A DNA stretch of 64,000 nucleotides from Acidobacteriota bacterium (GTDB lineage Bacteria > Acidobacteriota > Blastocatellia > Pyrinomonadales > Pyrinomonadaceae), in contig QQUY01000002.1 of NCBI GenBank assembly GCA_003385635.1, positions 372,001 through 436,000 of the forward strand, written 5' to 3'. Positions 16,470-24,204 of this stretch are shown here, piece after piece. A program made the translations under genes and the position numbers. Each line of letters starts with the position of its first letter. Position 1 is the first letter of the stretch. Under the pieces are notes generated by a model. The model worked only from the letters and a program-made list of their open reading frames with translations. It searched no databases and was not told where the DNA came from.

Positions 16470-17504
16470 ATGAGTGAAATCATAGCTGCAGGCACGAAAA
16501 AGGGCTTGTTCACATTCAAGAGAAAGAACGGAAAGTGGGATATTGGGACGGAGTTTGAAGGGAAGACCGTCTATTCGATCGGTAAATCGGGTGACAGGAT
16601 CTTTGCGTCGCCATCTACGGAATGGACCGGAACGGAGCTCGCTTTCTCGGACGACATGGGCGACACGTGGCAGGTAAAAGAAGGTGATCCGCTCGCATTT
16701 CCGGAAGAAACAGAGACCGCTTTGGCAAAGATCTGGCAGATATCGTCAGATGATTCGGGCAGGATGTTTTTCGGTGTCGAACCATCGGCGCTTTTCTTTT
16801 CCGACGACGGTGCGGACAGCTGGACCATGGTCGAAGGGCTTTGGAACCATCCTCACCGCGAGCACTGGACACCCGGGTTTGGAGGAATGTGTCTCCATAC
16901 CTTTCTGAAACTTAGCGACGAGACCTGGGTCGCCGGAATGTCGACCGGCGGCGTTTACAGAACTGCCGATGGCGGTAAGAGCTGGGAAGCCTGTAACCAG
17001 AAGATCAAAGCGCCTTTTCTCCCTGATGAAATGCCTGAGTTTGGTCAGTGCGTACACAAGATCGCATACCATCCGTCAGACCCTGAAACGCTTTTTCTTC
17101 AGCACCACTGGGGCGTTTACAGGAGTGACGACGCCGGGAAAACCTGGACCAATATCAGTGAGGGAAAAGATCTTCCAACCGACTTCGGTTTCGCTTGCGT
17201 TTCAAACAAGCCAGACACGGCGTTCATCATTCCGATCCATTCCGACGGATTCAGGACCTTTCCGGACGGACGGGTCCGTGTATACAAGACTGATGACCGC
17301 GGTGAGACCTGGAAAGCGTTGTCGAAGGGTCTTCCGCAGGAAAATGCTTATGATTGCGTGCTGAGAGATTCGTTCGGCTCGAATGGCGATGATCTCGCAT
17401 TCGGTACCACCGGCGGAAGCCTTTATTTCTCAGATGACAGCGGCGAATCGTGGCAGACGATAGCGGATCACCTGCCTAGGATCACTTGCGTAAGGGTTTA
17501 CTGA
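16470..17504 (+). CDS. BNR-repeat sialidase-like beta-propeller protein
   Basis: The 344-residue product lacks a signal peptide and shows repeated BNR/Asp-box units (SDDMGDTWQ, SDDGADSWTM, TADGGKSWE, SDDAGKTWTN, TDDRGETWKA, SDDSGESWQT) spaced through the chain, which indicates a six-bladed propeller. It is likely related to the exo-alpha-sialidase/VPS10-like group, although no sialidase FRIP motif was found, so the enzyme name is not claimed. GGGGAG precedes the ATG at 16470; the longer open frame from 16251 was rejected. A MoaD-like gene lies one gene downstream. Confidence 0.87.
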   Translation: MSEIIAAGTKKGLFTFKRKNGKWDIGTEFEGKTVYSIGKSGDRIFASPSTEWTGTELAFSDDMGDTWQVKEGDPLAFPEETETALAKIWQISSDDSGRMFFGVEPSALFFSDDGADSWTMVEGLWNHPHREHWTPGFGGMCLHTFLKLSDETWVAGMSTGGVYRTADGGKSWEACNQKIKAPFLPDEMPEFGQCVHKIAYHPSDPETLFLQHHWGVYRSDDAGKTWTNISEGKDLPTDFGFACVSNKPDTAFIIPIHSDGFRTFPDGRVRVYKTDDRGETWKALSKGLPQENAYDCVLRDSFGSNGDDLAFGTTGGSLYFSDDSGESWQTIADHLPRITCVRVY

Positions 17505-17517
17505 GTAATGAGTAATC

Positions 17518-17830
17518 GGAACCCGGAGCGCCAGCGACGGGCAAGATTAAGGACTGAGGACTGAGGACTGAGGACTGAGTACTGAGTGATCGGAACCCGG
17601 AGCGCCAGCGACGGGCAAGATTAAGGACTGAGGGCTGAGGACTGAGGACTGAGGACTGAGTAATCGGAACCCGGAGCGCCAGCGACGGGCAAGATTAAGG
17701 ACTGAGGACTGAGGACTGAGGACTGAGGACTGAGGACTGAGGACTGAGGACTGAGGACTGAGGACTGAGGGAGATTCGTGGAACTTTGACCAGAAGTCAA
17801 ACTCTTCACTCAGTACTCAGTCCTTTTCTC
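17518..17830. repeat. Triple ACCCGGAGCGCCAGCGACGG unit with GGACTGA heptamers
   Basis: Three near-identical copies of an approximately 36-base unit (starting GAACCCGGAGCGCCAGCGAC at 17518, 17590 and 17663) alternate with GGACTGA heptamer runs; the last run covers 17698-17770. A complementary CTCAGTACTCAGTCC stretch at 17808-17830 could pair with the heptamers. There is no unique spacer and no conserved repeat length as in CRISPR. Confidence 0.93.
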
Positions 17831-17918
17831 TCAGTACTAATTCTCACTTTTCCTTCACAAACTTCCGCGCTTTCAATAGAATAGCCGGACAAAATTCAAA
17901 TTTGGAGGACTAATACCA

Positions 17919-18293
17919 ATGGCAAATCCAGTTAATTGGTTCGAGATCTATGTCGACGACATGGAGCGGGCGAAGGCCTTTTACGGCAAAGTGTTTCAAG
18001 TCGAGTTCACAAATCTCCCGGGTTCCGACGAAAGCGGAGAGATGTGGGCGTTTCCGATGGATCCGGAAGGTGCAAATGCCTCCGGCTCGCTTATCAAGCA
18101 TCCCGAAGGTGGCCCCGGAATGGGCGGCACGATGGTCTATTTTGCCTGCGATGACGTCTCGAATGAACTGGGACGCGTATCGGACGCCGGCGGAAAAGTG
18201 TTGCACGACAAGTTCAGCATCGGCGAGTACGGATTCATCGGGATGATCCAGGACACCGAAGGCAACATGATCGGGGTACACAGCCAGAAGTAG
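17919..18293 (+). CDS. VOC-family protein
   Basis: The 124-residue product begins ANPVNWFEIYVDDMERAKAFYGKVF and ends with GEYGFIGMIQDTEGNMIGVHSQK, the same VOC subgroup as the gene at 5186 (WFE and DTEGN motifs). GGAGG lies 11 bases before the ATG. It stands alone downstream of a long repeat block. The substrate is not evident; members of this subgroup are usually annotated only as glyoxalase-like. Confidence 0.88.
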   Translation: MANPVNWFEIYVDDMERAKAFYGKVFQVEFTNLPGSDESGEMWAFPMDPEGANASGSLIKHPEGGPGMGGTMVYFACDDVSNELGRVSDAGGKVLHDKFSIGEYGFIGMIQDTEGNMIGVHSQK

Positions 18294-18457
18294 GCAGGTA
18301 TCAGGTGTCATGGATCATGTATCGTGGAGCGTTTGGTTCGTTGAGTATCCGTTATGAATGACGAATTCGCGCTAGTGCTGGACCATGCATCTTGACTGTA
18401 TAAAAGTCCGGTACGTAAGAACTCCACTCCTGATCCCTGATACTTGAAACATGAAAC

Positions 18458-18739
18458 ATGACAAAGATCTACATCCATCCCCAGTTTCATACGGCGTCGA
18501 AGATGGCGGCCGAGTTGCAGCTTGAGATCCCCTCGGAGATGAAGCTAGGTGATCTGATCCGGGATGTGTGCGGGGGCGACAAGCGGCTGTTGTTCAAGAT
18601 ACTCGACGAGACTGGAACTATAAGGCCGCACGTCGCAATCTTTGTCGGAAACGACCACTGCAAGTATCTCGGTGGGCTGGATGCGAACGTCGCCCCTTCG
18701 GACGACGTCTCGATCTATCCCGCGCTCTCCGGCGGATAA
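18458..18739 (+). CDS. MoaD/ThiS-like ubiquitin-fold protein
   Basis: The 93-residue product reads as a beta-grasp sulfur-carrier-like domain: MTKIYIHPQF, a helix with MKLGDLIRDVCG, HVAIFVGNDHCKYLGGLDANVAPSDDVSIYPALSGG, and a C-terminal Gly-Gly. The terminal diglycine is the site adenylated and thiolated in MoaD and ThiS. No E1-like (MoeB/ThiF) or MoaE gene lies nearby. The ATG sits directly after a GATCCCT/GATACTT/GAAACAT period-7 stretch with no clear ribosome site. Confidence 0.75.
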   Translation: MTKIYIHPQFHTASKMAAELQLEIPSEMKLGDLIRDVCGGDKRLLFKILDETGTIRPHVAIFVGNDHCKYLGGLDANVAPSDDVSIYPALSGG

Positions 18740-18750
18740 GAGTATTATTC

Positions 18751-18873
18751 GCCACAGATAAAGGGGATAAAAACGGATAGAATAGGGTATCGGCCGTTTT
18801 GCGACAGATCCGGCTCTCATTAAGAGTCCTATTTGCCCTGGCTTAATCTGTGTTAATCCCCTTCATCTGTGGC
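18751..18873. repeat. Inverted repeat with CCACAGATAAAGG-type arms
   Basis: The left arm (18751-18779, GCCACAGATAAAGGGGATAA...) is nearly complementary to the right arm (18844-18873, ...TTAATCCCCTTCATCTGTGGC) around a unique 64-base centre. It lies between the MoaD-like gene and the DUF4287 gene. Close relatives occur at 26948-27082 and 29860-30023. Confidence 0.9.
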
Positions 18874-18894
18874 TAATCTCACACTTCAACAACT

Positions 18895-19437
18895 ATGGAA
18901 GACACAATGATCAAGAATCTGGAGGAGAAAACGGGCAAGCCGTTTTCCCACTGGATAGACGTGGTTCGAAACTCGGGGCTGGTCAAACACGGCGAGATCC
19001 TGAAAATGCTCAAGTCCGATCACGGATTTACACACGGTTACGCCAACCTTGTCGCCCACAAGGCAAAACAATCGGACGCCGGCTCCGCAGACGACGCCGA
19101 TCTTGTTTCCGCCCAATACGAGGGCAAGGAAAACCTGCACCTTTTCTATGAATCCTTGGTCAAAGAGATCAGAACGTTCGGGAAGGATGTGAAGCTTGCT
19201 CCGAAGAAAGCGTACGTTAGCCTGAGGCGCAAGAAACAGTTCGGACTTATCCAGCCATCCACCAAAACAAGGCTGGATATCGGCCTCAACATGAAGGACG
19301 TCAAGCCTGAAGGCAAGCTAGAGGCTGCCGGATCATGGAACTCGATGTGCACCCACCGGATACGCGTTGAGTCCTCGGACGACATCGACAAGAAGGTGTT
19401 CGGTTGGCTGAAACAGGCTTATGAACAAGCGGGATGA
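18895..19437 (+). CDS. DUF4287/DUF5655 protein
   Basis: The 180-residue product has an N-terminal DUF4287 unit (MIKNLEEKTGKPFSHWIDVVRNSGLVKHGEILKMLKSDHGFTHGYANLVAHKAK) and a C-terminal DUF5655 unit (FYESLVKEIRTFGKDVKLAPKKAYVSLRRKKQFGLIQPSTKTRLDIGL...). The two-domain arrangement is common in soil bacteria; the function is unknown. DUF5655 is thought to be nucleic-acid related, but that is not evident here. ATG at 18895 was used; a second Met follows four codons later. Confidence 0.88.
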   Translation: MEDTMIKNLEEKTGKPFSHWIDVVRNSGLVKHGEILKMLKSDHGFTHGYANLVAHKAKQSDAGSADDADLVSAQYEGKENLHLFYESLVKEIRTFGKDVKLAPKKAYVSLRRKKQFGLIQPSTKTRLDIGLNMKDVKPEGKLEAAGSWNSMCTHRIRVESSDDIDKKVFGWLKQAYEQAG

Positions 19438-19449
19438 AGAAGTGAAAGA

Positions 19450-19690
19450 TCCATCGGAACCCGGAGCGCCAGCGACGGGCGTAAACGAGGACTGAAGACT
19501 GAGAAGCCGGAGCGCAGGCGTCCCGCCTGCATTGAGCGAAGCGAAGGCAAGGACTGGTAATCCTGTGCGCTGCGAATGTCTGTCGCCGCTACGCGGCCAA
19601 CAATAGACTTGAATTCTGAGACCCCGGGCTGCGCCTGCGGCTGGCCCGAGGCTAACATCCGTCGCCCTTTCAGGGCGATTCGCTTATATC
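19450..19690. repeat. Composite repeat spacer between convergent genes
   Basis: Contains one GAACCCGGAGCGCCAGCGAC unit (19454-19480), a GGACTGAAGACTGAG fragment, a GCGCAGGCGTCCCGCCTGC hairpin (19511-19530), and a GC-rich ACCCCGGGCTGCGCCTGCGG unit (19620-19665). It fills most of the gap between the DUF4287 gene and the convergent minus-strand gene at 19755. Confidence 0.85.
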
Positions 19691-19754
19691 GCTTCTCTAG
19701 ATTGATCACGATCCTTAAGGACGGCTGCTCAAGGTTCCGATCACTCACTCTTTC

Positions 19755-20270
19755 TTAGTTCGTAAGTTCGATCGAGAGCATTACGTGATCGTTCTCCTTG
19801 AGGTGATTCTTATACAAGGTCATCACGATAGCGATCATTCGAAGTACTCCCCAGTTGTTCATATCAGTATTGTCGAGATCTTTCTTGATCGCCTTGAACA
19901 GTTCCCTTCCCGGATTGCTCCCCGGTGAGAATGTGTATTTCGAGAACCCTGTCGTATCTACCCAGAACGTATGCGTTTCCCGCGTCGATATCGCGATCCA
20001 TCCCTGCCGGGCCCGCTTTTGCAGAGCCAGAAAACCGGCTGCCGAATTAAAAAGATGAGTCACCTCGGTCTCCGCCAGCTTTTTCAGTGCATTTAAAAAG
20101 TTGTCAGGCGCGAGTGTTTCTTCGATCGCCAGCCCTACCTGGTTCCTGTGTGGACCGAGCGCGCTCAGGATGTTCAGCACCTCCGCAGTACTGAATACGT
20201 CATCATCTGGATTGTTGTCGCGGCTGAAATGAAAGTTCGGTGTACCTGCTGCGAATATGTCGAAACTCAT
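19755..20270 (-). CDS. Hypothetical protein with 5' leader hairpin
   Basis: The 171-residue product (start MSFDIFAAGTPNFHFSRDNN) is of unknown family. It has a helical middle (STAEVLNILSALGPHRNQVGLAIEETLAPDNFLNALKKLAE), a Ser/Thr/Trp-rich strand region and a final HVMLSIELTN strand. No signal peptide or membrane segment is present. AGAGG precedes the ATG at 20270; the longer open frame to 20549 reads through repeats and was rejected. A strong hairpin (20296-20336) lies 25 bases upstream of the start codon. Confidence 0.65.
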   Translation of the reverse strand: MSFDIFAAGTPNFHFSRDNNPDDDVFSTAEVLNILSALGPHRNQVGLAIEETLAPDNFLNALKKLAETEVTHLFNSAAGFLALQKRARQGWIAISTRETHTFWVDTTGFSKYTFSPGSNPGRELFKAIKKDLDNTDMNNWGVLRMIAIVMTLYKNHLKENDHVMLSIELTN

Positions 20271-20295
20271 AATAGCTACCTCTGAAATGAAAATG

Positions 20296-20336
20296 GCGGC
20301 CGGTCGGGAGTCTGCGATCGAATTGCGACCGGCCGC
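20296..20336 (-). promoter_or_regulatory. Perfect 11-bp hairpin in the leader of the gene at 20270
   Basis: GCGGCCGGTCG (20296-20306) and CGACCGGCCGC (20326-20336) form a perfect stem around a 19-base loop that itself contains GCGATCG. On the minus strand it precedes the start codon by about 25 bases and has no T-run in that direction. On the plus strand it is followed by TTTCTT but no plus-strand gene precedes it. It may be an attenuator, a protein-binding leader or a mobile palindrome. Confidence 0.5.
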
Positions 20337-20339
20337 TTT

Positions 20340-20917
20340 CTTGCATGAATGAAGACGGACTATCGTGCAATCAGTTTTTTGCGCTCTTGATAGAGCCCAA
20401 CATTTTCGCCCGCACGGAATCCGCACATCTGTAAAGGTAAAGCGTTGCGGAGGCCGAAAAGCTATCACGAAAAAAGGAGTGATGAGGACTGAGGGAACCC
20501 GGAGCGCGGGCGACGGGCGTAACTGAGGGCTGAGTCGGAAGGTTGACAAGTGAAAATTGAAAACTGAGGGTTACGAAATGGTGCGACCACTTCGAACTGT
20601 TAATAGCAGCGTTTGCGCTGCCCTGAGCGGGTCACACCCGCTTTATTCCTGTGACAAATGTAATTTTGGCCGGGCTCTCTCGGGATTATTGATGACCCCG
20701 GCCAGGATCCTGAAAATGCCTCCATCGGTGAACAACTAAGTTCGACGGGTATATACCGTTGTCACATCGTCGAGAGTGTTCTGCTGCTAGTTAGGAAAAT
20801 TCGATCCATTGGCGGTAGACTGAATCACGAAGCGGTTATTACACGCTTCGGGCAGCGCAAGCGTTGCTCTAAACGTGGGTTGGGAGAATCTCAGCCTTCA
20901 CTCATCACTCTCCGCCT
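20340..20917. other. Spacer, repeats and no supported gene
   Basis: This interval contains one ACCCGGAGCGCGGGCGACGG unit (20492-20520), a GAAAATT/GAAAACT period-7 fragment and a GGCAGCGCAAGCGTTGCTCTAAACG palindrome (20850-20876). A 60-codon open frame at 20557-20739 has no ribosome site or recognisable motif and is not called. The ASCH gene starts just after a CACTCAT/CACTCTC stretch. Confidence 0.5.
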
Positions 20918-21496
20918 ATGCTCCTGAAGAACGACACTCTCGAGAAGATCAGATCGGGCGAGATCTCGCTCGTGTTCCGGCGCTGGAAGCGGCCGACGGT
21001 GAAAACCGGCGGGAGCCTCGTTACCCGCATCGGCCTGCTGGCGATAGAGTCTGTTGAAGAATGTGAAGTCGATTCGATCAAGCCTGCGGAGGCCAAGAAA
21101 GCAGGGTTCAACAGCAAATCCGAGCTGATCGGTCAGCTGTCTGACCGGGATGGAGCTGTATACCGGATCAAGGTCAGATACGCCGGAGAAGATCCGAGAA
21201 TCGCCTTGCGCAACAAGGCAAGGCTTTCGAAGGAGGAGTTTGAAGAGGTCAGAAAGAAACTCGAAAGGATGGACTCTTCGAAGGTTTTTGGCAAATGGAC
21301 TGTCCAATACCTCGAACTGATCAGGGATAATCCCGAGGTACTGGCCGCCAATATCGCGGATTCGATAGGCATGGACAAGCCGCGCTTCAAGGCGAACGTT
21401 AGAAAACTGAAAGCCCTGGGACTTACCGAGAGCATGGCGGTCGGCTACCGGCTCTCGCCTCGGGGGAAGGCCGTTCTTAGGAAGCTTAAAGACTGA
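20918..21496 (+). CDS. ASCH-like (PUA-fold) protein with C-terminal winged helix
   Basis: The 192-residue product has an N-terminal ASCH/PUA-like domain (LEKIRSGEISLVFRRWKRPTVKTGG, GLLAIESVEECEVDSI, YRIKVRYAGEDPRIALR). A C-terminal winged-helix-like region follows (YLELIRDNPEVLAANIADSIGMDKPRFKANVRKLKALGLTESMAVGYRLSPRGKAVLRKLK, about residues 127-190). PUA-fold domains bind RNA or modified bases. The fusion to a MarR-like wing suggests nucleic-acid binding, but the target is unknown. It is convergent with the VOC gene ending at 21509. Confidence 0.82.
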   Translation: MLLKNDTLEKIRSGEISLVFRRWKRPTVKTGGSLVTRIGLLAIESVEECEVDSIKPAEAKKAGFNSKSELIGQLSDRDGAVYRIKVRYAGEDPRIALRNKARLSKEEFEEVRKKLERMDSSKVFGKWTVQYLELIRDNPEVLAANIADSIGMDKPRFKANVRKLKALGLTESMAVGYRLSPRGKAVLRKLKD

Positions 21497-21508
21497 AGCC
21501 TTCCCGGT

Positions 21509-21910
21509 TTAGCTCAATTCCTCAAGCCCCTGGCCAAACTGCAGGAGATATCCATCAGGATCCCGGATCCCGAACTCGCGCATTCCGTACTCGAAGTCCT
21601 CGATCGGGTACTCTACCTCAACACCGTTCTTGAACCTTTCCCACGCATCATTCACGTTCTCGGGATAGAAATAAAAGGTTCCCGTGAAAGTGGGTGACTC
21701 GACAGTTGAGTGCGGGCTCCGAACAGTAAGCATCAGGTATGCGTTTCCACAACGCATCGAAGCCCAACAGGCTTCCCCATCCTCCGGGTACACACCCTGG
21801 CATTCGAAACCCAGCTTTTCCTGATAGAACCGTATGGATGTGTCGAGATCACTCACCTCCAGCATCGGTGTTATGTCTTTCATCCAGCTTTTCCTGTCTT
21901 GTTCAGCCAT
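21509..21910 (-). CDS. VOC-family (bleomycin-resistance-like) protein
   Basis: The 133-residue product has ITPMLEVSDLDTSIRFYQEKLGFECQGVY at residues 13-41 and the C-terminal EYGMREFGIRDPDGYLLQFGQ, typical of the bleomycin-resistance/dioxygenase branch of VOC proteins, including the conserved RDPDGYLLQF. GGGAGG precedes the ATG at 21910. Its stop is 12 bases from that of the convergent ASCH gene. The ligand is unknown. Confidence 0.9.
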   Translation of the reverse strand: MAEQDRKSWMKDITPMLEVSDLDTSIRFYQEKLGFECQGVYPEDGEACWASMRCGNAYLMLTVRSPHSTVESPTFTGTFYFYPENVNDAWERFKNGVEVEYPIEDFEYGMREFGIRDPDGYLLQFGQGLEELS

Positions 21911-22006
21911 CTAGCCTAGCCTCCCTTAATGAAGATCAACTATTGCCCGTGCAACGGAACTCACATATAGTCGGAGACCAAAACTATCACAATTGAGAGG
22001 CGTCCT

Positions 22007-22549
22007 ATGAAGAAAGCCATTTTTCTGATCCTCGGGGCACTTGCGATCACGGTCGTGCTCGCGGCAGCGGTGATATTTCTTGTCCCGATGACGACCGACC
22101 GAATCGAGTACAGCAGCAGTGTCGAGATCGACGCGCCGAGGTCTAAGGTCTGGGCCGCTTTCAACAATAACGAAAACACCGTGAAATGGATCGAAGGCCT
22201 TGAGTCTATCGATCTAATCAGTGGTGAAGAGGGAAAGCCCGGTTCAAAGTACAGGCTCATTGTCGCGAACGAGGGTGATCCGGTCGAGATGATCGAGACA
22301 GTTACCGAAGTCAAGGAAGAAGAGCTGTTTGCGTTCACCCTGGATGCCGAACCTCTTATCGATCACGTACGTGTGACCTTCGAGGATAAGGGAAGCAAGA
22401 CGGTGTTCACTCAGCACGATTCGATCGAGGCAAAGAACTTCGTTTGGAAGGCCCTTTTCTATTGGCTACAATCTACTTTTCAGGAAAGCACGAGAGGACA
22501 TCTTGTGAGATTTAAAAACCTAGTGGAGGACGGACAGAAGGGAAGATGA
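22007..22549 (+). CDS. Membrane-anchored SRPBCC protein
   Basis: The 180-residue product has an N-terminal membrane helix (residues 4-26, AIFLILGALAITVVLAAAVIFLV) and an SRPBCC domain. Visible motifs are SSVEIDAPRSKVWAAFNNNENTVKWIEGLESIDLISGEEGKPGSKY, MIETVTEV, and a C-terminal helix with ESTRGHLVRFKNLVE. The central segment closely parallels the soluble protein at 56-508 (GxPGxK and MIETVT), so the two are probably paralogues. GAGAGG lies before the ATG. Its stop overlaps the next gene's ATG (ATGA). Confidence 0.9.
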   Translation: MKKAIFLILGALAITVVLAAAVIFLVPMTTDRIEYSSSVEIDAPRSKVWAAFNNNENTVKWIEGLESIDLISGEEGKPGSKYRLIVANEGDPVEMIETVTEVKEEELFAFTLDAEPLIDHVRVTFEDKGSKTVFTQHDSIEAKNFVWKALFYWLQSTFQESTRGHLVRFKNLVEDGQKGR

Positions 22550-22950
22550 ATCACTGGCTGGTAAAAGAAGAACCGGAAAAGTATCCGTTTGACGAATTCA
22601 AGAAGGACAAGAAAACGACCTGGTCGAAAGTTAAGAACTACCAGGCTAGAAACAATATGCGCGAGATGAAGCGCGGCGACATGGTGCTCTATTACCACAG
22701 CGGCAAAGAGCGCCAGATCGTCGGACTCGCGAAGGTAACGAAGGGCGGATACCCTAGTCCCGAGGACGACACATGGACGTGGGTAGATCTTTCGGCTGGC
22801 AAGAAGCTGAAGAACCCGGTCACGTTGAAAGAAATCAAGGCTCTCAAAATGTTCTCAGACTTTCAGCTCGTGACGCATTCGCGCTTGTCTGTTGTGCCGG
22901 TCAAGAAGAAGCACTTCGACAAGATACTGGCGATGGCTGAGAAGGGCTAG
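22546..22950 (+). CDS. EVE-domain protein
   Basis: The 134-residue product is a single EVE (PUA-like) domain: NHWLVKEEPEKYPFDEFKKDKKTTWSKVKNYQARNNMREMKRGDMVLYYHSGKERQIVGLAKV, followed by DTWTWVDLSAGKKLKNPVTLKEIKAL and LVTHSRLSVVPV. EVE domains bind modified bases in DNA or RNA and are found both in housekeeping genes and fused to restriction enzymes. Here it is stand-alone and translationally coupled to the SRPBCC gene before it. A 28-base inverted repeat follows its stop. Confidence 0.93.
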   Translation: MNHWLVKEEPEKYPFDEFKKDKKTTWSKVKNYQARNNMREMKRGDMVLYYHSGKERQIVGLAKVTKGGYPSPEDDTWTWVDLSAGKKLKNPVTLKEIKALKMFSDFQLVTHSRLSVVPVKKKHFDKILAMAEKG

Positions 22951-22970
22951 TATTCATCGTCAAGAAATAG

Positions 22971-23096
22971 AAACAGGATGGACAGGATAAATAGGATTGG
23001 GCGTCCTGAATGGGTGACGTTGATCAGTTCCAATCCGGCATTGTTCGACTCAACCAGAGCATACGAACAATCCTATTTATCCTGTCCATCCTGTTT
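22971..23096. repeat. Perfect 28-bp inverted repeat with 70-base loop
   Basis: The arm at 22971-22998 (AAACAGGATGGACAGGATAA...) is perfectly complementary to 23069-23096, around a 70-base unique loop. It lies between convergent EVE and TfoX-type genes and could serve as a bidirectional terminator-like fold. A third, single-arm copy with one change lies at 39361-39387. Confidence 0.95.
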
Positions 23097-23126
23097 GTTC
23101 TCTTATTTCTCCCGTCTCCTGTCCCC

Positions 23127-23471
23127 TTAACTCTTCTTCTTTGAAGATTTAGCGCGGGGATTGAATTCCAGTGCAAGATCGACCCAGTATCCGAGAGACT
23201 CTTTCCGCGCAAGAGCTGATTGCTCCACGAAAACGAATCCCTTCATTGACCGACCGGTAAAGTTCATCTGCCGGCACCCTTCCTTCTTCAAGGCTTCGTC
23301 GTAAATCGCAGGATCGATCCGCACCATCAGGTCATCGTTCGTGACCCCGACACACATCTTTCCGTCGACCATAAAGGCCATACCGCCAAACATCTTCTTC
23401 TCTTCGGCAGCGACGGCCCTGGACTCAAGATACGCGCTTATTCGCTCCGCGAGTTTTTCTGAGTAAACCAT
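23127..23471 (-). CDS. TfoX N-terminal domain protein
   Basis: The 114-residue product matches the TfoX/Sxy N-terminal domain: MVYSEKLAERISAYLE, EKKMFGGMAFMVDGKMCVGVTNDDLMVRIDP at about residues 24-54, and TGRSMKGFVFVEQSALARKESLGYWVDLAL, ending in a Lys/Ser tail. In gamma-proteobacteria Sxy activates competence genes. Stand-alone N-terminal domains like this one are widespread and their role is unknown. It is convergent with the EVE gene and flanked by repeats. Confidence 0.9.
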   Translation of the reverse strand: MVYSEKLAERISAYLESRAVAAEEKKMFGGMAFMVDGKMCVGVTNDDLMVRIDPAIYDEALKKEGCRQMNFTGRSMKGFVFVEQSALARKESLGYWVDLALEFNPRAKSSKKKS

Positions 23472-23475
23472 GACT

Positions 23476-23690
23476 CAGGGATCGTGTTTCATGGACCAGG
23501 GGTCAGGGATCGTGAAACAAGATTCTCATCCACTGATTTGCAGAATTCGAGCTTCCAGCACATTTTGAAAGGTGGTTGATTAACGATGCCTACTAAATCA
23601 CTGTGCTTTCCAAATGTATGATCCCTGATCTCTGGTCCGTGAAACTTGATCCCTGGTCCATGGACCCTGATCCTTGATCATTGATAGCAG
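23476..23690. repeat. Inverted period-7 arrays around a unique loop
   Basis: CAGGGATCGTGTTTCATGGACCAGG-type heptads (23476-23520) face the complementary series GATCTCTGGTCCGTGAAACTTGATCCCTGG (23629-23690) across about 100 unique bases. The unit length is seven throughout (TCAGGGA, TCGTGTT, TCATGGA). It separates the starts and ends of the TfoX-type and DinB genes and contains no gene. Confidence 0.8.
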
Positions 23691-23698
23691 ACACGTGT

Positions 23699-24199
23699 TC
23701 ACATGTCCGGTTCATCCGCGCTTGGGCCGTAGATCTGAGGTACGGGAACGTCGTTCAGTCGAAGGTACATCGCCAGCTGTGCGCGATGATGGATGCCGTG
23801 ATTGATCACGAAACTCCTGACGACGGCTGCTTTCGGGAGGGTCAGGTGCACCTTTTCACCTTCTCGAAGGGTCCAGTTCTTCATCAATTCCTCGTCGGAT
23901 ACCTCGCGCAGCTGACCAAGAGCTTTTGACAGTGCGCTGTCAAAGCCTGCAACACAGTCCGACGAATTCGTGAATTCTTCAGCCTCGAACTCCATACCCG
24001 CGAAATCAAGCTCATCCGTCTCGATGGTGATCCCGGTCCAGCCCAGGTTGTTCACAACGTGAGACGCCAGCGGACCGAGCTCCATCGATTTCTCGTGAGG
24101 CTTCCATCCGAATTTGTCATCGGGAAGCCTTTCGATCACCTTTCTGGTCGCGATGCTCTCCTGTTCCAGTTCCATTGCCAGAAGTTCTCCGATCTTCAT
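23699..24199 (-). CDS. DinB-family protein
   Basis: The 166-residue product is a DinB/YfiT-like four-helix protein: MKIGELLAMELEQESIATRKVIERLPDDKFGWKPHEKSMELGPLASHVVNNLGW, and later AVVRSFVINHGIHHRAQLAMYLRLNDVPVPQIYGPSADE. The three metal-binding His (in LASHV and in the HGIHHRAQ motif) are conserved, so a divalent metal site is expected. The family includes thiol-dependent transferases; the substrate is unknown. GAGGAG precedes the ATG at 24199. The upstream membrane-protein gene stops five bases away. Confidence 0.92.
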   Translation of the reverse strand: MKIGELLAMELEQESIATRKVIERLPDDKFGWKPHEKSMELGPLASHVVNNLGWTGITIETDELDFAGMEFEAEEFTNSSDCVAGFDSALSKALGQLREVSDEELMKNWTLREGEKVHLTLPKAAVVRSFVINHGIHHRAQLAMYLRLNDVPVPQIYGPSADEPDM

Positions 24200-24204
24200 A
24201 TCTA

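Noticed and set aside
17518..17770. Three 36-base units resembling a short CRISPR array
   Set aside because: Intervals between units are themselves heptamer repeats, not unique spacers, and the same unit is dispersed singly through the window.
20557..20739. 60-codon plus-strand frame
   Set aside because: No ribosome site and no recognisable motif; lies in a repeat-rich spacer.
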